Assembly: GCA_949298505.1 (NCBI GenBank)
Contig: CASFWW010000045.1
Coordinates: 1-20,479 of the forward strand
Length of the DNA: 20,479 nucleotides
Source: Ornithoclostridium sp949298505
GTDB lineage: Bacteria > Bacillota > Clostridia > Christensenellales > UBA3700
Reading direction: 5' to 3'
A program made the translations under genes and the position numbers. Each line of letters begins with the position of its first letter. Position 1 is the stretch's first letter. Below the pieces are notes generated by a model. The model saw only the letters and a list, made by a program, of their open reading frames with translations, made no database searches and was not told the origin of the DNA. Below are positions 1 through 7,255 of this stretch, one piece after another.

Positions 1-444
1 GTCTATCTTGCCCTGCCCGACAATGCTGTAACCGTCCTTGCCGAGACCGGTGTCTCTTATCAGGTCGAGAATATCCGCAAGTCTTACCGTTTCGCGGTTG
101 AGCAGATATTCGCTCTGCCCGCTCCTGTACAGCTTGCGGGAAATTATCACTTCTTCAAACGGACTTTTCGGGAAAATGTGATTGGAGTTGTCCATATACA
201 GCGAAACTTCGCAGTAAGACAACGATTTTCTCTTTTCCGTTCCGCCGAAAATGATGTCGGTCATCTTGCTCGCGCGCAAAGCCTTGGGAGCCTGTTCACC
301 TAGCACCCACCTGATCGCATCAACGACGTTGCTCTTGCCGCATCCGTTCGGACCGACAATGGCGGTGACGCCGTCGTCAAATTCCGCGCCCAGCTTGTCC
401 GCAAACGATTTAAAACCGAAAAATTCTATCTTCTTTAGATTCAT
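1..444 (-). CDS. smc: Chromosome segregation ATPase SMC, N-terminal part (cut by window edge)
   Basis: SMC is the ATPase core of the bacterial condensin-like complex (with ScpA and ScpB), which compacts and helps segregate the nucleoid. The 148 codons present are the N-terminal ATPase half-domain. The protein opens with the family-typical MNLKKIEFFGFKSFADK, has a Walker A loop GPNGCGKSN at residues 31-39, and reaches the Q-loop region (GQGKID) at the window edge. The coiled coils, hinge and C-terminal ATPase half lie outside the window. The ATG at 444 is preceded by GGGAAGG at a suitable distance. It follows rnc on the same strand after a 111-nt gap that contains its own promoter (487-515). 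The rnc-smc order is common in Firmicutes. Identification is secure. Confidence 0.96.
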   Translation of the reverse strand, partial: MNLKKIEFFGFKSFADKLGAEFDDGVTAIVGPNGCGKSNVVDAIRWVLGEQAPKALRASKMTDIIFGGTEKRKSLSYCEVSLYMDNSNHIFPKSPFEEVIISRKLYRSGQSEYLLNRETVRLADILDLIRDTGLGKDGYSIVGQGKID

Positions 445-486
445 AGACCTTCCCGACGGGCAAGCCGTCAATTTTCATACTTTGTT

Positions 487-515
487 ATTATAACACGTAT
501 ATAACGCTTTGGCAA
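487..515 (-). promoter_or_regulatory. Predicted sigma-A promoter of smc
   Basis: On the minus strand, TTGCCA (510-515) and TATAAT (487-492) are separated by 17 nt. The expected start is near 480, about 36 nt before the smc ATG. The short leader holds a 5-bp hairpin (455-459 with 465-469) just before the Shine-Dalgarno site. So smc can be transcribed apart from plsX-rnc. Confidence 0.7.
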
Positions 516-555
516 CATTTATCCGCTCGCGCCGTTTTCACGCGCATTTTGTCGT

Positions 556-1215
556 TTATCGGCACAATTCGTCCTTTTTCAGCGCCCTGAGCGCGATCGA
601 AGCGCATTTCTGTTCCGCCTTCTTCTTACTTCCTGCGCTCGCTTTTGCAACAGACTCTCCGTCTATTTCAAGCTCTATTTCGAACACCGGATCGTGCGGA
701 GGACCTGTCCTGGAAATCTCCCTGTATATCACTTTTGCCTGCGGAAGCGCTTCGTTGAGCCGTGATTTGTAATCCCTCGCTCCAGCTTTCACGTCAAGAA
801 ATTCCTCAAGCACCGTCAAAGCGAATTTTTTCGCCGGTTCAATGCCTCCGTCCAGATACACCGCCGCCAGAATCGCCTCGAATACGTCGCCGAGCACCCC
901 ATCAAGATTGACGTGAGGAGCTATCCTGATGTATTTTTCAAACCCCAGATCTCTCGCCTTCTTCGCAAGCGGGACAGCAGATACGGCGGCTATCCTCTTT
1001 TTCGTCAGCACGCCTTCGTCTGCGCCCGGAAACCGTCTGAACATATCTTCAGCCACGATATAGTCGAGTATCGCGTCTCCGAGATATTCCAGTCTCTGAT
1101 AGCTTTCAGTCCTGTGTTCGTTGGCGTAAGTGGGATGAGTGATTGCCGTAACAAGCAGACTTTCGTCCCTGAACGCGTAACCTATCGCCTTGCTCAAACC
1201 TTTCAGATCAGTCAT
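556..1215 (-). CDS. rnc: Ribonuclease III
   Basis: This enzyme cleaves double-stranded RNA in rRNA precursor processing and mRNA/antisense turnover. The 219-residue length is usual for the family. Residues 1-145 form the nuclease domain with the signature RLEYLGDAILD at 41-51. The metal-binding residues by family alignment are E43, D47, D110 and E113 (GDVFEA). Residues 148-215 form the dsRNA-binding domain, including the terminal GSKKKAEQ helix. The ATG at 1213-1215 overlaps the plsX stop by 4 nt (ATGA), implying translational coupling. In many Firmicutes acpP lies between plsX and rnc; here nothing does. Identification is secure. Confidence 0.97.
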   Translation of the reverse strand: MTDLKGLSKAIGYAFRDESLLVTAITHPTYANEHRTESYQRLEYLGDAILDYIVAEDMFRRFPGADEGVLTKKRIAAVSAVPLAKKARDLGFEKYIRIAPHVNLDGVLGDVFEAILAAVYLDGGIEPAKKFALTVLEEFLDVKAGARDYKSRLNEALPQAKVIYREISRTGPPHDPVFEIELEIDGESVAKASAGSKKKAEQKCASIALRALKKDELCR

Positions 1216-2216
1216 TGCGCTCTGTTCTTAAGCCCTTCGGCTATCTGTCCTACGACGTTCTTTTCGGCAAGCGCGTCTGCGTTGAGAATGCTCTTTTCAA
1301 AGCTTACCGCGCTGGACGAACCGTGCGTTTTGACGACGATCTTGTTCGCGCCCAGGAATATTCCTCCGCCCACTTCGTCTGCCGAAACGCGCTTTTTGAC
1401 TCCTTTGAAAACGCCCTTTAAAAGCAAGAATCCTATCTTCGCTTTCAGACCGCCCTGCATTATACCGTCCTTTATCAGCGCGAACATAGCATTGCCCATG
1501 CCTTCGCACGCCTTGATCGCTACGTTTCCTGCAAAGCCGTCCGCGACAAGTACGTCCACTTCGCCCGTCAGCACGTCTCTCGCCTCGATATTCCCGACAA
1601 AATTGAGTTTGCCGTTCTTGAGAAGTTCGTGTGCCTGTTTTACCGCTGCGTTTCCCTTTTCCTCTTCGGCGCCGTTGCTGAGAAGCCCCACTTTGGGTCT
1701 TTCTATGCTGAAGACGTTTCTCATATAGACGTCGCCCATGATGGCGAATTCCTCAAGCATTTCGGGGCGGCAGTCCACGTTTGCGCCGCTGTCTACGATT
1801 ATCGTATGCGTATCTTTGACTGTGGAAACGACTGACGCGAGCGTCGCGCGCGTTACGCCTTCTATAAGCTTCACGATGACCTGAGTGCCCACGAGAAGCG
1901 AACCGGTGTTTCCCGCGCTGATCATGGCGTCAGCCTCGCCCGCCTGAAGCGCGCGCAGGCCGAGCACCATAGAACTGTCTTTCTTTCTCCTGATCGCAAG
2001 CGCGGGAGAATCGTCGTTGGTGATCGGCTCCCCGGCCTCTATGACGGACAGTCTGTCCTTGTCGTAAGCCTTACCCGTGAGAAACTTGTCTATCTCGTCT
2101 TTCTTGCCGCAAAGCGCAACGCTGAGCGTACCTCTCTCCGCAAGCGCCTGCAAAGCGCCTTCAACGGCGACCTGAACGCCGGCGTCCGCTCCGTGACAGT
2201 CTACCAGTATTTTCAT
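1212..2216 (-). CDS. plsX: Phosphate acyltransferase PlsX
   Basis: PlsX is a peripheral membrane enzyme that converts acyl-ACP and phosphate to acyl-phosphate, the acyl donor for PlsY in phospholipid synthesis. The 334-residue length fits the family. Family motifs are SAGNTGSLLVG (100-110), LSNGAEEEKGN (179-189) and DVLVADGFAGNV (221-232). The N-terminal motif reads DCHGADAG where most homologues have DAMGGD-x-AP, a modest variation. The ATG at 2216 follows a strong AGGGAGG site. It has its own promoter (2279-2308) and is separated from rpmF by a terminator, although rpmF-plsX read-through is common elsewhere. It overlaps rnc by 4 nt. Confidence 0.97.
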   Translation of the reverse strand: MKILVDCHGADAGVQVAVEGALQALAERGTLSVALCGKKDEIDKFLTGKAYDKDRLSVIEAGEPITNDDSPALAIRRKKDSSMVLGLRALQAGEADAMISAGNTGSLLVGTQVIVKLIEGVTRATLASVVSTVKDTHTIIVDSGANVDCRPEMLEEFAIMGDVYMRNVFSIERPKVGLLSNGAEEEKGNAAVKQAHELLKNGKLNFVGNIEARDVLTGEVDVLVADGFAGNVAIKACEGMGNAMFALIKDGIMQGGLKAKIGFLLLKGVFKGVKKRVSADEVGGGIFLGANKIVVKTHGSSSAVSFEKSILNADALAEKNVVGQIAEGLKNRAQ

Positions 2217-2278
2217 ATTAACCTCCCTGAAAGGGTTTGCCCGTAACGCGCACGCGCGGAAATATACGGACTATATTT

Positions 2279-2308
2279 ATTATATAATATATTTATTCTT
2301 TTTTGCAA
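2279..2308 (-). promoter_or_regulatory. Predicted promoter of plsX-rnc
   Basis: Minus strand TTGCAA (2303-2308) and TATAAT (2279-2284) with an 18-nt, AT-rich spacer. It lies between the rpmF terminator and the plsX start, so the pair plsX-rnc is probably transcribed from here. I saw no FapR-like operator in the leader. Confidence 0.6.
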
Positions 2309-2345
2309 CACAAAAATTAAAAACCGAACGGATAAAACGGGTAAA

Positions 2346-2377
2346 ATAAAAAAACGGGGCGGATAAAATCCGCCCCG
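2346..2377 (-). terminator. Rho-independent terminator after rpmF
   Basis: A 10-bp perfect GC-rich stem (2355-2364 with 2368-2377, loop of 3 nt) is followed on the minus strand by a run of seven T (plus-strand A tract 2348-2354). It lies 24 nt after the rpmF stop and separates rpmF from plsX. Confidence 0.9.
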
Positions 2378-2400
2378 GTGATAAGCGTTTGAAACGTGTA

Positions 2401-2592
2401 TTACTTCGCGCTCTTCTGCTTCTGAGCTACGATCTCTTTGCCGTCGTAATAACCGCAGTTATCGCAAGCTCTGTGACTTTGCTTCAGTTCGTGACAATGA
2501 GGGCACTCGACCATAGTCGGCGCTTCAAGCTTCCAGTTTGCGGATCTCGAATGCTTTCTTGCCTTAGAAGTTTTTCCCTTAGGTACTGCCAT
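2401..2592 (-). CDS. rpmF: 50S ribosomal protein L32
   Basis: A small structural protein of the large ribosomal subunit. The 63-residue product starts with the classic MAVPK and basic KARKHSR region. It carries a zinc ribbon with C30, C33, C43 and C46 (CPHC and CDNC), so it is the zinc-binding form. The ATG at 2592 has a GGAGG site upstream. It has a near-consensus promoter (2636-2664) and a strong terminator (2346-2377), so it is probably mainly monocistronic. The DUF177/YceD gene that usually precedes rpmF is missing: only 109 nt separate it from ackA. Confidence 0.97.
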   Translation of the reverse strand: MAVPKGKTSKARKHSRSANWKLEAPTMVECPHCHELKQSHRACDNCGYYDGKEIVAQKQKSAK

Positions 2593-2635
2593 TTTCGCAC
2601 ACCTCCATTTGTTTCTTTAACGTGATTGCTTCACT

Positions 2636-2664
2636 ATTATATATTTTGCTTTGAGTTTTGTCAA
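2636..2664 (-). promoter_or_regulatory. Near-consensus sigma-A promoter of rpmF
   Basis: Minus strand TTGACA (2659-2664) and TATAAT (2636-2641) with a 17-nt spacer, both hexamers matching consensus exactly. The predicted start is about 35-40 nt before the rpmF ATG. This fits a highly expressed ribosomal protein gene. Confidence 0.85.
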
Positions 2665-2691
2665 ACTTTTTTTACAAGATTTCTTGCATAT

Positions 2692-2712
2692 CCGGCAAAA
2701 ATTATTTGCCGG
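2692..2712 (-). terminator. Hairpin at the ackA stop codon (possible weak terminator)
   Basis: An 8-bp perfect stem (2692-2699 with 2705-2712, 5-nt loop) spans the ackA stop codon. No T-run follows on the minus strand, so it may instead be an mRNA 3'-end stabiliser or attenuator. Confidence 0.35.
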
Positions 2713-3910
2713 TCACGATACGCTTGGTATCTCTTGCGATCATCAGTTCTTCATTGGTGGGAACGATCAGCACTCTGACCTTCGAAGCCTTGGTGCTTAT
2801 CTCTCTGACGGGCGGTTTTTCGCGCCTGAGGTTTTCTTTTTCGTCCATTTCGACGCCGAGGAATTCAAGCCCTTTAAGTATTCCCGCTCTCATCTCGTCG
2901 CTGTTCTCGCCTATGCCGCCAGTGAATACGATGCAGTCGAGACCGCCCATTGCCGCGGCGTAAGAACCTATGTACTTCTTGACCTTGTACGTGAACATAT
3001 CTGCGGCAAGCTGAGCGCGCTGATTGCCCTTGTGCGCTTCTTCAAGCATATTCCTGGAGTCGCTGCTGACGCCGCTCACGCCGAGGAAGCCGCTTTTCTT
3101 GTTCAGATACGTGATGACCTGCCCGACCGTCATCTTCTTGAAGTTGCACAAAAACTCGACGACAGAAGCGTCAATATCGCCGCTCCTGGTGCCCATAGGA
3201 ACGCCTTCGAGCGGAGTCATACCCATAGAAGTGTCCACGCACTTTCCGTCCTTGACCGCAGTGATCGAAGAACCGTTGCCCAGGTGGCAGGTCACTATCT
3301 TTCCGCTTGCGAAGCCGTTGTCTTCAAGCCACTTCTTAGCCGTCTGAGAAACGAACTTGTGAGAGGTGCCGTGGAAGCCGTATCTTCTGATCTTGAACTG
3401 TTCGTAATCCTCGTACGGGATCGCGTACATATACGCATATGCCGGCATCGTGGAATGGAACGCCGTGTCGAAAACCGCCACGTTGGGAACGCCCGGAAGC
3501 ACCTGCATACACGATTTTACGCAAGCTATGTTGGCAGGCATGTGCAGAGGCCCGAGAAAAGCGTTCTTTTCAAGGATCCCGAGCGCTTCAGGAGTGATCA
3601 GTACGGAATCGTCAAAATCGGTGCCGGTATGCAGAACTCTGTGACCGATCGCCTCGATCTCGGAGATGTCGTCAAGCACGCCGCCGACAGACTTGTCTGT
3701 AAGGCATCTGATCAGAAGGTCGAAACCTTCGGTGTGGTTGGCGAGCGGTTTTTCAACGTTGTATTTCTTGCCGCCCGATTCCTGCGTAAGGTTGGAGCCT
3801 TCGATGCCGATGCGTTCTATGCCGCCCTTGCAAAGCAAGGTCTCCGTGGTCATTTCGATGACCTGATATTTGAGGGAAGAACTTCCTGCGTTTACTACGA
3901 GTACTTTCAT
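2702..3910 (-). CDS. ackA: Acetate kinase
   Basis: Acetate kinase interconverts acetyl-phosphate + ADP and acetate + ATP, the ATP-yielding last step of acetate fermentation; it is cytoplasmic. The 402-residue length is typical. Visible family motifs are VNAGSSSLKY (6-15, with N7), R91, FDTAFH around D148, H180, CHLGNGSS (208-215), R241 and TGGIGENS (330-337). All are canonical for the ASKHA fold and the active site. The ATG at 3910 follows AAGGAGGG, which overlaps the pta stop codon, so pta and ackA are translationally close (10-nt gap) and form a pta-ackA operon. Identification is secure. Confidence 0.98.
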   Translation of the reverse strand: MKVLVVNAGSSSLKYQVIEMTTETLLCKGGIERIGIEGSNLTQESGGKKYNVEKPLANHTEGFDLLIRCLTDKSVGGVLDDISEIEAIGHRVLHTGTDFDDSVLITPEALGILEKNAFLGPLHMPANIACVKSCMQVLPGVPNVAVFDTAFHSTMPAYAYMYAIPYEDYEQFKIRRYGFHGTSHKFVSQTAKKWLEDNGFASGKIVTCHLGNGSSITAVKDGKCVDTSMGMTPLEGVPMGTRSGDIDASVVEFLCNFKKMTVGQVITYLNKKSGFLGVSGVSSDSRNMLEEAHKGNQRAQLAADMFTYKVKKYIGSYAAAMGGLDCIVFTGGIGENSDEMRAGILKGLEFLGVEMDEKENLRREKPPVREISTKASKVRVLIVPTNEELMIARDTKRIVTGK

Positions 3911-3920
3911 GTTTCCCTCC

Positions 3921-4916
3921 TTAGTTCTGAGAAGCCTGTACGGCTGTGATCGCCACGACCGCGACGATATCGTCCGAAGAACATCCTCTGGACAGATCGT
4001 TCACAGGTTTCGCAAAGCCCTGGCAGATAGGACCGATCGCGTCTGCCCCGCTGAATCTCTGAGTCAGCTTGTAGCCGATGTTGCCCGATTGCAGATCAGG
4101 GAAAATAAGCACGTTCGCCTTGCCTGCGACGTCGCTTCCCGGAGCCTTGAGCATTGCGACCGACGGCACGATCGCCGCGTCGAGCTGAAGTTCTCCGTCC
4201 ACGCTGATCTCAGGCGCTTTTTCTTTTACGAGCGCGACTGCGTTGACGACCTTGTCCACGTTTTCGTGCTTTGCGCTGCCCTTGGTGGAGAACGAAAGCA
4301 TTGCGACCTTGGGTTCTTCTATTCCGGCGAGCGCTTTTGCGGAACCGACCGAAGAGATCGCGATATCCGCAAGCTGTTCGGCAGTCGGGTCGATATTGAC
4401 CGCGCAGTCACCGAAAATCATGACGTCCTGAGCCTTGTACGGAGTGCCTTCAAAGCACATGATGAAGCAGCTGGAAACCGTCTTGATGCCCGGTTTCGTC
4501 TTGACTATGGTAAGACCCGAACGCAGCACGTTGCCGGTGGAATTGATGGCGCCGGCAACCATACCGTCAGCCAATCCCTTTCTCGTCATCATTGCGCCGA
4601 AGTTGAGGTTCTTTCTCATCTGGACGCGCGCTTCTTCAAGGGTCATGCCCTTAGCCTTGCGCAGCTCGTAGAACTCGTTTGCAAAGTCCTCGATGTCCGC
4701 GGTGAGGGGGTTTACGATCCTGACGAGGGAAAGGTCGATATTCGGATACATGGAAGCAAGCTTGTCCTTGTCTCCGAGAAGTATCACGTTGGCAATGCCG
4801 TTCTTGGAAATGATCTCCGCGGCGGCAACCGTGCGGGGTTCTTCGCCCTCTGCGAGTACTATCGTCTTTTTGAGACTCTTTGCCTTTTCGATTATTGCAG
4901 AAATGAGTTTGTTCAC
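3921..4916 (-). CDS. pta: Phosphate acetyltransferase
   Basis: Pta converts acetyl-CoA and phosphate to acetyl-phosphate, feeding AckA. The 331-residue product is the short PTA_PTB-only form, without the N-terminal DRTGG regulatory domains seen in enterobacteria. Family-typical stretches include the N-terminal VLAEGEEPRTV, the SGLTIVKTKPGIKTVSS region, and the C-terminal ANVLIFPDLQSGNIGYKL and GPICQGFAKPVNDLSRG. The start is GTG at 4916, 8 nt after GGAGG; no closer ATG fits. It is the first gene of pta-ackA and is divergent from tmcAL. Identification is secure. Confidence 0.97.
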   Translation of the reverse strand: MNKLISAIIEKAKSLKKTIVLAEGEEPRTVAAAEIISKNGIANVILLGDKDKLASMYPNIDLSLVRIVNPLTADIEDFANEFYELRKAKGMTLEEARVQMRKNLNFGAMMTRKGLADGMVAGAINSTGNVLRSGLTIVKTKPGIKTVSSCFIMCFEGTPYKAQDVMIFGDCAVNIDPTAEQLADIAISSVGSAKALAGIEEPKVAMLSFSTKGSAKHENVDKVVNAVALVKEKAPEISVDGELQLDAAIVPSVAMLKAPGSDVAGKANVLIFPDLQSGNIGYKLTQRFSGADAIGPICQGFAKPVNDLSRGCSSDDIVAVVAITAVQASQN

Positions 4917-4936
4917 TTGAAAGACCTCCGAAACAC

Positions 4937-4964
4937 TTTATATTTTCGCAAAAATATATTACAA
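4937..4964 (-). promoter_or_regulatory. Possible promoter of pta-ackA
   Basis: Minus strand TTGTAA (4959-4964) and TATAAA (4937-4942) with a 16-nt spacer, about 20 nt before the GTG start. The -35 hexamer is the reverse complement of the proposed tmcAL -35 box at exactly the same positions. Confidence 0.4.
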
Positions 4965-4987
4965 TATATTCACAAATTGATTATACT
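4959..4987 (+). promoter_or_regulatory. Predicted promoter of tmcAL
   Basis: Plus strand TTACAA (4959-4964) and TATACT (4982-4987) with a 17-nt spacer. The predicted start leaves a leader of about 45 nt before the tmcAL ATG. The -35 box coincides with that of the divergent pta promoter candidate. Confidence 0.5.
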
Positions 4988-5038
4988 ACCGCAAAAACTT
5001 TTTGTAAAGGCAAAAGCGGATGTCGAAAAGAGATTTTT

Positions 5039-6148
5039 ATGAAAAACGCCGTTATAATCTGTGAATTCAATCCTCTCCACGCAGGGCATATCCGCCTGCT
5101 GGATTTCGCCCGCTCCCTCGGCGCGGAAAACGTGATCTGCGTCATGAGCGGAAACGCCGTCCAGCGCGGCGAGCTTGCCTGCATGGACAAATACACGAGA
5201 GCTCAACATGCCGTGCTTGCAGGCGCAGACCTTGTCGTCGAACTCCCTGCGGAATACACCCTTTCAGCCGCAAAGCAATTCGCCCTCGGCGGTGTAAAGA
5301 TCGCAAACTGCGTAAAAGACGCGACTCTCGTTTTCGGCAGCGAATGCGGTGATATTGACGCGCTTGAAAAACTTGCGTCCGCACTCGACGACCCGGAGCT
5401 CAACGAAAGGATCAGAGCCGAAGTCTCTCTGGGCACAGGCTACCCTGCGGCGATCGCGAAAGCGACGGGAGAAAACGAGACGTTAAGCAGACCCAACAAC
5501 ACCCTCGGCATAGAATATATACGTGCAATAATAAACACAGGCAGGAAAATTTCAGCTGTTACGCTGAAGCGCACCGACGCGCCTTGTCCGAGCGTTCCTT
5601 CAGGCTATCCCACATCGTCTTCTCTAAGAAACAGCGCAAAAAAAGGCGAAAAAATCAACCCGTTTTTCTCCCCCTCTTACGTACTTGCCGACCTAGAAAA
5701 GCACGCGTTGAACGATGAAAAATACTATGCAATATTGCGTTATACGCTGACGTCTTTCAAAGCGGAGAATATCTACGACGACGCCGAAGGGCTTTCAAAC
5801 CGCCTCGCCGCTTGCGCGGAAAAAGCGGACAGTTTCGAAGAATTCTGTTCCATGGCGACAGCCAAGCGATATACCCGCGCAAGGATCAAAAGACTTGCGC
5901 TGAACACTCTCGTCCGGAACCTCTACACGCACTCCGCGCTCACCTCAAAGCCTGTCAATTTCGTCAACGTCCTTGCGCTTGTTAAAGGCAGGGAAAGCGT
6001 GCTTTCCAAAATATCCGTACCCGTCGCGCTGTCTGCTAAAGCCCGCGCTTCTTTCAAAGACGATTTCGCTCTGACAGACCGTGTGGACAAACTTTTCGCC
6101 GCCGCGGCATATCCGTTCTCCGAAAGGGTGATTTTCGTCGAAAGATGA
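5039..6148 (+). CDS. tmcAL: tRNA(Met) cytidine acetate ligase TmcAL (YlbM family)
   Basis: TmcAL makes N4-acetylcytidine at the wobble base of elongator tRNA-Met, using acetate and ATP through an acetyl-adenylate. The 369-residue product is somewhat shorter than the roughly 400-residue B. subtilis enzyme. It has a nucleotidyltransferase-type ATP site: HAGH at 14-17 after CEFNP, and MSGNAVQRGE at 36-45. DKYTRA and GADLVVELP follow at 50-70, and RPNNTLGIEYI appears around residue 155. The ATG at 5039 has only a weak AAAGAGA site. The gene stands divergently next to pta-ackA, whose product acetate is its substrate; this neighbourhood is conserved in Firmicutes. The family call is strong. Confidence 0.93.
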   Translation: MKNAVIICEFNPLHAGHIRLLDFARSLGAENVICVMSGNAVQRGELACMDKYTRAQHAVLAGADLVVELPAEYTLSAAKQFALGGVKIANCVKDATLVFGSECGDIDALEKLASALDDPELNERIRAEVSLGTGYPAAIAKATGENETLSRPNNTLGIEYIRAIINTGRKISAVTLKRTDAPCPSVPSGYPTSSSLRNSAKKGEKINPFFSPSYVLADLEKHALNDEKYYAILRYTLTSFKAENIYDDAEGLSNRLAACAEKADSFEEFCSMATAKRYTRARIKRLALNTLVRNLYTHSALTSKPVNFVNVLALVKGRESVLSKISVPVALSAKARASFKDDFALTDRVDKLFAAAAYPFSERVIFVER

Positions 6149-6200
6149 CCTCTCGTTCTCTTTCCCTCGCTCGTTTTTCTTTTCTCGAAGTCTGAGACTC

Positions 6201-6223
6201 AACGCGTTTTCCCGCGTTCTTTT
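6201..6223 (+). terminator. Possible weak terminator after tmcAL
   Basis: A 6-bp stem (AACGCG 6201-6206 with CGCGTT 6213-6218) is followed by CTTTT. The stem is short and the T-run weak. It lies 53 nt after the tmcAL stop, following a pyrimidine-rich stretch. Confidence 0.35.
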
Positions 6224-6237
6224 GCTACACGCGCGCG

Positions 6238-6253
6238 CATATCATATGATATG
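6238..6253. promoter_or_regulatory. 16-nt perfect palindrome over the ylbJ start codon
   Basis: CATATCATATGATATG reads identically on both strands and ends exactly with the ylbJ ATG (6251-6253). It is preceded by an alternating purine-pyrimidine CGCGCGCGCAT run. It could be an operator or a translation-masking structure; no factor is recognised. Confidence 0.4.
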
Positions 6254-7255
6254 AACTTCACTTCTGCTCTTGACAGACGCAAACGCGTGCTCGCGGTCAC
6301 GGTCGCCGTTCTGGTCGGATTTTTCACCGTTTGCCTCGTAGTAAATCCCGAACGTTACATTTCAAGCGTTTACAACGGCATGCTTCTGTTCGCGACGAGC
6401 GTTGCGCCCGCCCTCTTTCCCTTTTTCTTTTTCACTCGCATACTCACGTCAGTAGGCACGGCGCAGATACTCGGCGACGCGCTGAAAAAGCCTATCGCTA
6501 AACTTTACAACTGCCCGTCCGTGGGCGGCTACGTGTTTTTCATGAGCGCGATAAGCGGTTATCCCGTGGGAAGCAGACTTCTCAGCGACCTGTACGCCGC
6601 CGGGATCGTCGACCGCCGGCAGATAAAAGCAGTCAGCGCCTTCACGTCTACGTCCGGACCTCTGTTCATTGTGGGCACCGTGGGCACGGTGATGTTCAAA
6701 AGCGCAGGCTTCGGCTATCTTCTGATGGCTGTGCATTTTGCCGGCGCGCTGATCAACGGACTGATATTCAGAATAAGCAAAAAAGAAAGCAAAGAATACG
6801 GCGAACTCGTGCGCACTCCCCCCGATTTCGACGACCTTCTCGGAAAGTCCATGACGGGCGCGCTGACAAGCCTTTTCATTGTGGGCGGCTACATCGCGGT
6901 GTTCAGCATGGTGGCTGACGTACTGACGGATATAGGCGCAGTCGATCTCTTTGCAAAGCCTCTCGCCTCTCTCTACTCGTCTATCGGATGGGCGCCTGAC
7001 GCGGCGCACGGCACGGTGCTTGGTCTGCTCGAGATCACTCGCGGCTGTATGAGCATTGCGCAAAGCGGAGCGCAAATAAAAACAGCCCTGCCCGTCGTGG
7101 CAGGACTGCTGTCCTTCGGAGGGATCTCCGTCAGTCTCCAGTCTCTGACTTTTTTAAGCAACTGCAAAGTGAGTCCCCTGTTTTATCTGCTGACGAAAAC
7201 CACCCAGGCGGTCATCTCTTTCGCGCTGGGGCTGATCGTCTCTCTGCTCCTTTAG
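6251..7255 (+). CDS. ylbJ: Sporulation integral membrane protein YlbJ-like
   Basis: A polytopic membrane protein of the nucleoside-recognition (Gate) type. YlbJ homologues are sporulation membrane proteins, and B. subtilis YlbJ (SpoVV) is linked to dipicolinate movement into the forespore. At 334 residues it is shorter than the roughly 400-residue Bacillus protein. Seen here are an N-terminal hydrophobic segment (about 14-30), the conserved LFATSVAPALFPFFFF region (about 46-61), the ISGYPVGSRL motif (about 97-106), STSGPLFIVGTVGTVMF (about 129-145), and several more hydrophobic segments to a hydrophobic C-terminus. No Shine-Dalgarno site precedes the ATG at 6251; the next Met (residue 44) would remove a membrane segment. 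The stop overlaps that of the convergent coiled-coil gene by 4 nt. Confidence 0.82.
   Translation: MNFTSALDRRKRVLAVTVAVLVGFFTVCLVVNPERYISSVYNGMLLFATSVAPALFPFFFFTRILTSVGTAQILGDALKKPIAKLYNCPSVGGYVFFMSAISGYPVGSRLLSDLYAAGIVDRRQIKAVSAFTSTSGPLFIVGTVGTVMFKSAGFGYLLMAVHFAGALINGLIFRISKKESKEYGELVRTPPDFDDLLGKSMTGALTSLFIVGGYIAVFSMVADVLTDIGAVDLFAKPLASLYSSIGWAPDAAHGTVLGLLEITRGCMSIAQSGAQIKTALPVVAGLLSFGGISVSLQSLTFLSNCKVSPLFYLLTKTTQAVISFALGLIVSLLL

Noticed and set aside
2651..3949. Long plus-strand open frame (432 codons) across ackA
   Set aside because: It lies antisense to the clearly identified ackA, has no ribosome binding site and no family motif; it is a by-product of the codon composition.
3870..5042. 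Long plus-strand open frame (390 codons) across pta
   Set aside because: Antisense to pta, low-complexity Arg/His/Asp-rich translation, no start signal; a shadow frame.
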